DNA of 15,874 bases from Jimgerdemannia flammicorona (lineage: Eukaryota > Mucoromycota > Endogonomycetes > Endogonales > Endogonaceae), in NCBI GenBank assembly GCA_003990745.1, contig RBNI01003430.1:1-15874 (forward strand), in the 5' to 3' direction. Both the position numbers and the translations under genes were made by a program. The notes below the pieces were generated by a model, which saw nothing but the letters and a program-made list of their open reading frames with translations, was not told the DNA's origin and made no database searches. Below, one piece after another: positions 9,755 to 15,874 of the stretch (the stretch's first letter is position 1; the number at the start of each line of letters is the position of its first letter).

Positions 9755-10050
9755 TTTTGTAAGTCAGGGTTTTCCTAAGATCAGGTCATGATCTCCTAGT
9801 GATACAACCTTGAAGTCTACTCATTCCCAATATTTCTGAATCTTGATGGACAGTTTGGCAGCAATTGACTCAATAGAGTATAGAGTACTATCTGTAGTAA
9901 CTATACTATTATTCTTGAGTGCAGACTTGGTGAGGATCTTGAGACTTTTGATGAGATTCTGATTGATGAAGTTCCCTATAGCTCTACTGTCTATGAGTAC
10001 TTGAACTTCTTTTCCTTTGACTAAGTCTTTGAAAATGAGTATAGCTTGAG
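9755..10050 (-). pseudogene. Aspartic protease (retropepsin) of the younger chromovirus
   Basis: In the same frame as the dUTPase, VLIDSRAIGNF surrounds the catalytic Asp codon at 9989-9991. The family motif is D-S/T-G, and here Gly reads Arg (GGA to AGA type change) and the nearby Thr reads Ile, both transitions of the decay type. Downstream GDHDLILGKPWL and HNPDIDW match the second half of Gypsy proteases, just before RT. It would have cleaved the Gag-Pol polyprotein. The Gly loss would probably inactivate it independently of the stops. Confidence 0.88.
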
Positions 10051-10078
10051 CTCGATTTTCACTAAGACTTGCTGCTTG

Positions 10079-10498
10079 GCCAGTGCTACCAAAACCCTTT
10101 TGATCTCATTTAGTTTCAGGGAGTTCTTGGACTTCTATAATCTTGAGTTGACTGGCTTTTTCTAGGATCATTTGCATGACTCAGTCTCCTTCTTTAACTA
10201 TGTAGTCTTGATCCTTCTGGTTGATAAGCAAGACTTGAACTTATCCTTAAAAGTCTGGATCAATGACACCAGTACCTACATCTAAATAATATTTAACACT
10301 GAGTCCTGATCATGGTACAATTCTAGCATAATGTCCTTTAGGACATTGAACTACAATTCCAGTAGGTACCAGAGTATGGCCCTTGGCTAGAATAGTGACT
10401 TGTTTGACTAAGTGTAGGTCAAGACCAATGGCTCCTTCTGTTTGATATTAAGGGACCTGGGTCTTCAGATAAAGCTTCTTGACCTTAAGCTTAAGTTG
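10079..10498 (-). pseudogene. dUTPase domain inside the chromovirus Gag-Pol
   Basis: About 140 codons, the usual length of a trimeric dUTPase, show its five motifs in order. The N-terminal strand is LKLKVKKLYL. Motif I is GAIGLDLH (10412-10435), motif II ARIVP-stop-SGLSVK (10292-10326), motif III GVIDPDF-stop-G (10244-10270, key Asp at 10259-10261), motif IV VKEGD-stop-VMQ (10172-10198) and motif V stop-DQKGFGSTG (10079-10108). The stops in motifs II and V sit where Arg is conserved. Motif III has Phe where Tyr is commonest. The enzyme hydrolyses dUTP to dUMP, limiting uracil incorporation during reverse transcription. It shares its frame with the CCHC knuckle (10574-10615) and the protease, so it was probably translated as part of the polyprotein, between nucleocapsid and protease. 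The assignment is very secure; the copy is dead. Confidence 0.95.
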
Positions 10499-10539
10499 AC
10501 TGATGGTGGGATTGATAGGTATATCCTTAGACAACATGG

Positions 10540-11456
10540 TAACTGGTCTTAAGGGTTCACTAGTCTTCCTAGGACATTTGGTTGCAATGTGTTCTATTTG
10601 GTGACAGAAGAAATAGGCTTCAGATTTCTTCAGATGGTCCTTTTCTTCAGGGGTGAGCTTGGTGTTCTTTTGTTCATAGTGTCTAAGTCCATTGGTGCCA
10701 GGCCAACTGTCCTTAGTTGGTTTCTGTGGCAGTTCTCAAAGTGGTTCTTTTTGTGGCATTCTGGCTCAAAGCAGTTGCCAAAGGTGATGATATCAAATCT
10801 ATCAGTAATTCTCATAGCTTTGTTAAGAGTTTTGGGCTCTTCTAGCTTGACCTTGACTCATGTATTTCCCTTCAGACCTCAGATATAGCAGTCTATCTTT
10901 TCATCCCTGGTAGCTCAAGTAGGATTGATAAGAATTATATATTATAGCTCTGCACAGACTTGAGTTGCTTGACATTTGCTAGCTTGTCCCTGGCTAGCTT
11001 GGTGATATTAGCAGGCTTGAACTGCTTGTAAAGGGCTCTCTTGAAAGCTTCCCAATCTCTGATTCATACATATGAGTGTACAGATGTAACTATGATATAA
11101 TTGCACCACCAGATAGCTATATTTCCTTGGAGAAGTATGGTGGCAAATTGAACTTACATATCATCTTCTATTCTCATGAGTTCAAAGTATTGGTCCAACT
11201 GAAAGGTCCATGCATCTGTAGATAGTCCTCCTTGATGGCTGTCGAAGGTATCTGGCTTGAGTGGCTTGAAACTGACTAGTGCTATAGTAGAATATAATGT
11301 TCTCATAGTTTGTGTTTTCTGGTATTCTAGTTGTGCTTGCAGTTCTTGAATTTGGTAGGCTATGATATTAATCATATCTTCTATATTGAGCTGCAATCCT
11401 CCTACTTCTTCTGTAGCAGAGGGGTCTGGCTGGTAGACTGTCTCTTCACAGCTCAT
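10540..11456 (-). pseudogene. Gag of the younger chromovirus
   Basis: ATG at 11456 opens 100 uninterrupted codons. A Gln-rich stretch IQELQAQLEYQKTQ probably forms a coiled coil, then FKPLKPDTFDSHQGGLSTDAW and FQLDQYFELMRIEDDM lead into the capsid domain. After a stop at 11154 the same frame continues with VQFATILLQGNIAIWW, IRDWEAFKRALYKQFKP and LLELPGMK, the standard retrotransposon Gag pattern. The frame changes near 10890 (then GLKGN, VKVKLEEPKTL, APMDLDTM) and again near 10670 (KLTPEEKDHLKK). It ends with a zinc knuckle. Gag forms the particle that packages the RNA. The start is chosen because it is the first ATG after the primer-binding site, about 75 bases downstream. Confidence 0.9.
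10574..10615 (-). other. Gag CCHC zinc knuckle, first Cys mutated to Tyr
   Basis: The translation YFFCHQIEHIATKC fits C-x2-C-x4-H-x4-C except that the first Cys codon is TAT (10613-10615), one G-to-A change from TGT. It is preceded by LTPEEKDHLKK, the normal lead-in of Gypsy nucleocapsids. The knuckle binds element RNA. Confidence 0.88.
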
Positions 11457-11530
11457 TTTAGGTTCATGTAACTAGTTGTGACTGGTTTCCGAATTCGTGT
11501 GAGGTTTCTTAATAAGGTAAGGTATAACAA

Positions 11531-11544
11531 CACTACTGCTACCA
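11531..11544 (-). other. Primer-binding site, probably for initiator Met tRNA
   Basis: Two bases after the 5' LTR end, the minus strand reads TGGTAGCAGTAGTG. TGG pairs with the CCA tail of a tRNA, and TGGTAGC resembles sites used with initiator methionine tRNAs. The tRNA identity is inference, because decay may have altered the later bases. Confidence 0.65.
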
Positions 11545-11546
11545 AG

Positions 11547-12010
11547 TGTAATGGTTCTAGTTTCTTTAAGAGAAAGCAGCTAAATCTGGAAGTTCTGGTT
11601 GGTCTAAAGTAACTCAAAGAGATACTTAAAGGTTCAAGTATTCTTGAAGGATTTCTGAGAGAAAATATTCTGAGCTTTATTTAGGCAGAGAACAAGAATA
11701 TTTATATATGATCTGAAAGAAAGATCTGAAAGGATCTTGGAAAGAAAGAGAAATGCCAAGAAATAGGTTCTTGACAAAGCTGACTAATACTATTCTACAA
11801 TGTTCCAAAAGATTCCATAACTAGCTAAGATAAGATACTTGGTGCTAAGGAAAGACAAGAATGTTCTAGTAGTGTCTGGGTACTGAGAGAAGGTTTCTAA
11901 GCAAGTAGAAGGTGATGGAAAATAGTAGAATATTTAAGAAATGACAAGAAAAGACTAACTAAAAGATACGAAAATGTACTAAGACTAAATATGACTGTGA
12001 AATTGTTACA
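11547..12010 (-). repeat. LTR-C: 5' LTR of the younger chromovirus
   Basis: 464 bases, with TGTAATGG at the left end and TTGTTACA at the right, giving TG...CA termini and a short TGTAA/TTACA inverted repeat. It pairs with LTR-B and lies next to a primer-binding site, which makes it the 5' LTR of the minus-strand element. It holds a TATA-like element and a poly(A) hexamer. Confidence 0.95.
11676..11709 (-). promoter_or_regulatory. LTR core signals: TATA-like box and AATAAA
   Basis: On the minus strand ATATATAAATA (11699-11709) precedes AATAAA (11676-11681) by 17 bases. LTRs carry both promoter and polyadenylation signals. Both elements are also visible at equivalent places in LTR-B. The true transcription start is not known. 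Confidence 0.55.
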
Positions 12011-12015
12011 TAAAT
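12011..12015. repeat. Right target-site duplication TAAAT
   Basis: This exactly repeats 5900-5904 and follows LTR-C directly. Removing 5905-12010 and one TAAAT rejoins the older copy in register with the younger copy's integrase sequence (about 7040-7055). Confidence 0.9.
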
Positions 12016-13195
12016 AGTTGACTTGAGATCATATCTTGAGGTTCTCAGTAGACAGTAAGACTTAATCACTAATAGTATAGATGACATTATGATATTTCTT
12101 ATCAGCATACTTGGCTTGATGCTATTGAGTCTTCTGGAGGTTCATGGTAGTAATTTTGAGTAGTTTGTCCATTTTGTTTATGAGATTTATAGTAGTAGAG
12201 ACTTATATTTGACTGTTTTTCTTTAAAGAGACTAGACTTGTAGGGATCTTGGGATCTTGACTATGAAGTAGCTGAAAAGGAGAAAGACTAGTAGATGATT
12301 GGACAGTATTGTTGTATACAAATTCTGTATAAGTCAAGTAATAATCCCAATCATCTTGCTTGTAAGAAATATAATTTCTGAGCATCTGTTCTAGAGTTCT
12401 ATTCATATACTCAGTTTGTCTATCAGTTTATAGATAAAAGGTAGTAGATATAGCCAATTGGATTCCCAGAGTTTTAAATAGAGTTTACCAGAAGTAACTG
12501 GTAAACTTGAGATCATAATTGCTGGCAATTACTCATAATAGGTCATAGTGACAGAAGATAGACTTGAAGAAGATTTTTGCAATCTTGGATATAGTAGCAT
12601 TGGTAGTAGTTGGTTCAGTAACCATAATCTTGGTCAGGCAGTCAATGAATACAATGATGGCATTAATACCAGATTGAGTTTGTGGTAGTTGAGTTACAAA
12701 GTTCATTATAACTTACTCAAATTTCTTAGTTAGAATTGGCAGTAGTTGTAGCAAACTAGCTAGTACTTAGTTAGTAGACTTGTTATACTTACAGATATTA
12801 TAGCTAGTAATATAGTTCTTAATTTTTTTATCATACTTGGCTAATAGTAGTGATGCTAGATATTCTTAACTATTTTCTCAATTTCAAGATGACCAGTAAG
12901 AGAGGAGTTATAGTATTCTTGCAGAATCTTATAGTAGAGGTTTATATTATCAGATAGATAGACTTGGTCTTAATAATAGATCAGCTTATCCTCAATAGTA
13001 TATGTATCCTTGAGTTTGTTCAAAAAAACTCTAATAGTAATAGTGTTTTCTTAGTAAGCTTGCCTGATTTGGTTTAGAAATTTAAATACTAAGGTGACTT
13101 GTATAATTATAGTGAGGTCTGGGCATCTAGATAAGGTATCTGATACTACAAATGTCTTGCCAGGCTTGTAGATAATTGTTAGATTGAATGCTTGA
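12016..13195 (-). pseudogene. Older copy: integrase and RNase H remnant
   Basis: The minus strand aligns with 7052 to about 8235 of the younger copy. An open stretch at 12203-12406 reads MNRTLEQMLRNYISYKQDDW, YTEFVYNNTVQSS and SPFQLLHSQDPKIP, the part of integrase after the catalytic Glu. It keeps the frame where the younger copy has lost a base. Further right are the integrase core, the zinc domain and the C-terminal end of RNase H, with many stops. Similarity stops sharply at about 13195, where an unrelated plus-strand element begins. Confidence 0.88.
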
Positions 13196-14560
13196 TATCT
13201 ATTTATGAATTCTGTAAGAACTATATGATATACTTATAGCCAGATATATGGATTTTGACAAGATATATAAATATATTACCTGAGACTTCTATTAACCCAA
13301 AATAATATCAAATATCAAGAATTGCATTATATTCTACAATATCTGCTAAAGATATAAGCCTAGCAACCAGGTACTAGTTAGCACTCTATAACTGCTATCA
13401 ATTCTTATCTAAAATTAAGACTATATTAGAATAGACATTATTGTCTAGTTGCTAAAAACTAAGAAGAAAAGAGATATAATTATTATCTTCATAGTAAGCA
13501 GACTCACTTTGTTGCAATAACTACTACTGTAATAGTACTAGAAACAGTATAGCTGTTTATTAACAATATGTTCTGCTTTCATAGACTACTATTAATAATT
13601 ATATCAGACTAAGATATAACATTTACAAGCAACTTTTGGTAAGTACTCTTCATAAGTTTAGAAGTGCAACTAAAAATATCTACAGTATATCATCTATAAA
13701 CAGATAGTTGGATAGAAAGAACTAATTGAACTCTGAAGTAGATACTTAATATCTATTGTAGCTATAAGCAAAATGATTAAGATGAAAAGCTAACTCTAGC
13801 CAAATTTACATATAATAACAGCTCAAGTGCAAGTACCAATATGATGTCATTCTACTTAAATTATAGATAATACCTACAAACTTCTATAGTTACTATCTAA
13901 ACTATAGTACTAGTAGTATAAGAAATTACTGATACTATATAAGATAATATTTAGTAAGTATGAAATACTCTCATAGAAGTACAAAGAATACAAATATTAT
14001 ATATTGATAAAATAAAAGAGAAGTTACTTATGAAAAAGGAGAACAAGTATTACTTAGTATCTAATATCTAACTCTGAGTAACATAAGTCCAAAAAAGAAA
14101 CTTAGACCTCACTATATTAAACTATTCCAGATTCTTAAAAAATATAAATCTATTATATATAGATTAGACCTTCTGACAATACTAATATATCTCAACTTCA
14201 GCTATATACTCTAAATATCTTTAAAGAAAGAACTATGCCACTTCTAGATCTAGTAATTATTGATCAGCAACTAGAATATAAAGTAAACTATATTCTAGAT
14301 CACAAGGATCACCAATTTGAATAAGCTGCCAAGTCTACCCAGTACTATCTTATGAAATAGAAAGGATATTTTGAGTATAATACTACCTAGAAAAAAGAAG
14401 ACAATCTTTTGCCAAATGCAGAAGAAGCAGTAATCTAATACAAATATCTAATATAATAGAAATTCTGACAGAATTTCCAAAAGACAGTCATATCTCTGAA
14501 TAACCTCAGTAAAAAAAAGTATAAATATCTTGAAATAATTCTATATAAAACCCACTCCCT
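13196..14560 (+). pseudogene. Second, distinct chromovirus: integrase and chromodomain remnant
   Basis: The plus-strand translation, broken by stops, begins near the integrase zinc domain (KNYMIY may be a decayed C-x2-C). IIIFIVSRLT appears at about 13480, then LFINNMFCFHRL, IIISD-stop-DITFTSNFW (Asp at 13607-13609) and TDSWIERTN (Glu at 13715-13717). The spacing is exactly D-x35-E. The integrase C-terminal module follows: KLRPHYIKLFQILKKYKS and IIYRLDL at about 14098-14175. A chromodomain follows at about 14271-14445: LEYKVNYILDH, YYLMK-stop-KGY, EYNTT-stop-KKED, with stops at the two conserved Trp positions. Its sequence differs from the dUTPase family throughout, so it is another lineage, with the opposite orientation. 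Gag, protease and RT are missing. A small deletion after SRLT is likely. No LTR is recognised at either edge; the right edge (14445-14565) is uncertain. Confidence 0.88.
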
Positions 14561-14565
14561 AATAT

Positions 14566-15874
14566 AAGTACTTAGCACTGTTCTGACCAGGGTCTGGTGG
14601 GAGAGCAAGGTCTTAAGTTAGAGTGAGGTGTTTTAGGGCTAGAGAGGGTGTTACATCTCTCTGGCTAGCAGAGTGACTATTCTGAATATCTACTAGCTGC
14701 CAAAGATATAGTACTTGGCCTACCATCTGGATTTTCCTCCTTGGGTAGTGAGGCAGCTATTAAAGATAGCTAAGAATTGGATCTAAGTAGGGCACTGGAG
14801 TTAGATTGACTGGAGTACCCTGGTACTCTCAGTAAATAGAGAGAGTCTTGGTCTAGTGGATTTTCTAAAGAAGCTTCATTGTTTGAGGGCCTGGTGGTTG
14901 AGGAGGACTGTGGAACTGTGAGAGAGTAGCTGGGTCTCTTTGATGCAGAAGGTGTGAGAGATAAGAGTCTCTTCAAGGGGCTCTATAGAGGATCTTTTAT
15001 TATTAGTAGGTCTGTAGGGAAATGAAAGACTGTACTTCAGGAAATTCTGGTAGAGGATTGCTGTAGAGATATGTATATTTCATTAGACTGCAGTAATGGG
15101 GCAATGAGAGGGAGGTACTTTGGAGACTAGTGATATGGCATTGAGATAGACTCCTACTTGGAAGCTCTCTCTTTATTAAATTTAATATTGGGAATAGGAT
15201 TGAGTGTCAGCAGGAGATAGGACTGGATGTATGGCCAGTGGGTTGGTAGGGTGTTGACATAGGTGAGAAGTAGGACTGAGCTGGAGTTTGGTCCTGGAGT
15301 ACTGTAGTCAAGCAGTGGCTTCCTCCTAAGTTTTGAATAGTATGGTGATATATACTAAGGAGGAATGTTATACTGAACTTCTGCTCTGGACATTTGGTTG
15401 AGGGTGGGGAGTTTGAGTGTGAGGTTTGCCTTAATGTGAGGCAGAAAGGGGGTTTTGTACAGATGCCTGAACATTGGCTAGAGGAGTGTGAGGTGCTTAG
15501 AGATTTTTGGATTGCTATAGAGGAGTATCTGGGGGTTCAGAGGAGGGAAGATGTGGTGGAGAGTTGTTGGAAGAACTTGAAGGTATAGCTTATAGGGAGA
15601 GTAGGAAATGAGTGGCTTATATACAGCTGGTCCTTGATAATTTGGATGGGGCTGGCTGAGCATTGGCTCTTTGTATTTGAGATAGAATAGTATTTGAGTC
15701 TTACTGAGATTGTTGAGACTTTGGTGGGAGATCTCCTGACTGGGTGGTGGATTGGTTGGGGTCTCCAGGGTGGGCAATGTTACCATCTGGTAGAGGAGAT
15801 CTGTAGACAGAGTGGTGGGTAGATGGAGATAGTGTTTGACAAAGTGGTCTTTCATCAAGAAAGGGTGGGGGGGG
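14566..15874 (+). pseudogene. L1-like LINE fragment, inverted relative of the fragment at 1-1440
   Basis: The plus strand here aligns with the reverse complement of 1 to about 1300. Landmarks are TRVWWESKV (about 14589), RGCYISLA and VTILNIY, SLGLVDFLKKLHCLRAWW (about 14844-14900), VSLMQKV, and a zf-RVT knuckle (15418-15489: CEVC then EHWLEEC, giving CxxC and H-x4-C) followed by LRDFW. Trp-rich sequence continues to the window edge (EWLIYSWSLIIW, LLTGWWIGWGLQGG). Stops stand at many expected Trp, Arg and Gln codons, and at least one frame change separates the RT part from the knuckle. Endonuclease and RT catalytic core are absent. The copy may begin slightly earlier (about 14510). The 3' end is outside the window. 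No CpG is present. Confidence 0.85.

Larger units (their letters stand above)
6672..11456 (-). pseudogene. Degraded gag-pol of the younger chromovirus
   Basis: The minus-strand coding region starts at ATG 11456 (MSCEETVYQP). The frame changes near 10890 and 10670 in Gag. From about 10660 to at least 8340 one frame carries the CCHC knuckle, dUTPase, protease, RT and RNase H. The frame shifts again between 8340 and 7953, integrase core follows, and it shifts once more near 7415 into the integrase C-terminus and chromodomain, ending at a stop at 6672-6674. The 7415 shift looks like a one-base loss, because the older copy keeps the frame there at 12203-12406. In-frame stops replace R (TGA), W (TAG) and Q (TAA) at conserved sites. 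Whether gag and pol were originally one frame or joined by programmed frameshifting cannot be decided from this copy. The individual domains are listed separately. Confidence 0.9.
5905..12010 (-). mobile_element. Younger full-length Ty3/Gypsy chromovirus carrying a dUTPase domain
   Basis: The complete structure is 6106 bases: 5' LTR 11547-12010, primer-binding site, Gag, CCHC knuckle, dUTPase, protease, RT, RNase H, integrase, chromodomain, polypurine tract and 3' LTR 5905-6368, flanked by TAAAT on both sides. The two LTRs are the same length and differ mostly by transitions. Coding frames carry stops at expected Trp, Arg and Gln positions and about four frame changes, so the copy cannot produce full-length proteins. 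It retains six CpGs that I could find (8776, 10053, 11243, 11490, 11496, 11969), more than any other element here, consistent with being the youngest. It is inserted in an older copy of its own family. Confidence 0.95.
4767..13195 (-). mobile_element. Older dUTPase-family chromovirus copy, truncated and split by a younger copy
   Basis: The minus-strand element comprises 3' LTR 4767-5220, polypurine tract 5221-5233, 3' noncoding part and chromodomain/integrase end to 5904. Internal sequence then resumes at 12016. Aligned with the younger copy, 5904 and 12016 meet exactly in the integrase C-terminal region with one TAAAT, so 5905-12010 is a later insertion. The right half runs through integrase into RNase H and stops at about 13195, where similarity to 8161-8235 ends abruptly with no LTR. 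The 5' half (Gag, dUTPase, protease, RT) and 5' LTR are lost. Decay is heavier than in the younger copy: many more A/T transitions and no CpG. Confidence 0.9.

Noticed and set aside
10589..10888. Plus-strand open frame of 99 codons opposite Gag
   Set aside because: It is antisense to a well-supported Gag and zinc-knuckle region and shows no domain of its own.
10670..10890. Programmed ribosomal frameshift between Gag and Pol
   Set aside because: There are two frame changes inside Gag and others later in pol, with no clear slippery heptamer. Random indels in a decayed copy are enough; an intact relative would be needed to claim programmed frameshifting.
6672..11456. Stop codons at Trp, Arg and Gln sites could suggest a reassigned genetic code
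   Set aside because: All three stops occur, each at the residue expected from one C-to-T or G-to-A change, alongside frame shifts and loss of CpG. Mutational decay explains this better than recoding.
15478..15858. Pro-rich minus-strand open frame of 126 codons, with a similar plus-strand frame at 38-259
   Set aside because: The two are antisense to the same conserved LINE region. The sense frame holds the zf-RVT continuation rich in Trp; its decay creates stops on the sense strand only, leaving the antisense open. Conservation between the two follows from the LINE homology.

Overview
This window is a eukaryotic transposon cluster, most probably from a filamentous fungus; the species cannot be named from the sequence. 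It consists of broken retroelements around one decayed host-type gene. The elements are Ty3/Gypsy chromoviruses (integrase plus C-terminal chromodomain) and L1-type non-LTR fragments. Their reading frames are interrupted by stops where Trp, Arg and Gln codons are expected, which fits C-to-T/G-to-A decay (RIP-like mutation or deamination of methylated cytosine). CpG is absent from 1-1445 and almost absent from 3157-15874, but common in 1446-3000.

Layout: 1-1440 is the C-terminal part of an L1-like LINE on the minus strand. 1441-3023 is CpG-containing host-like DNA with a frame-broken BACK/SPRY gene on the minus strand. 3024-4393 is AT-rich and has no recognisable gene. 4394-4766 is a solo, inverted, truncated LTR. 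An older chromovirus on the minus strand begins at 4767 (LTR, polypurine tract, integrase end and chromodomain). It is split by a younger full-length copy of the same family at 5905-12010, flanked by a TAAAT target duplication. The older copy resumes at 12016 and stops at about 13195 in its RNase H region. 13196 to about 14560 is the integrase-chromodomain end of a different chromovirus on the plus strand. 14566-15874 is a second LINE fragment of the same family as 1-1440, in inverted orientation.

The younger element is the most interesting object. Read on the minus strand it has a 5' LTR, primer-binding site, Gag, CCHC knuckle, dUTPase, aspartic protease, reverse transcriptase, RNase H, integrase, chromodomain, polypurine tract and 3' LTR. 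All five motifs of a trimeric dUTPase are legible in the same frame as the zinc knuckle and the protease. dUTPase lies between nucleocapsid and protease, as in betaretroviruses, but here in a chromodomain-bearing Ty3/Gypsy element. No copy in the window can make full-length proteins; all are fossils.
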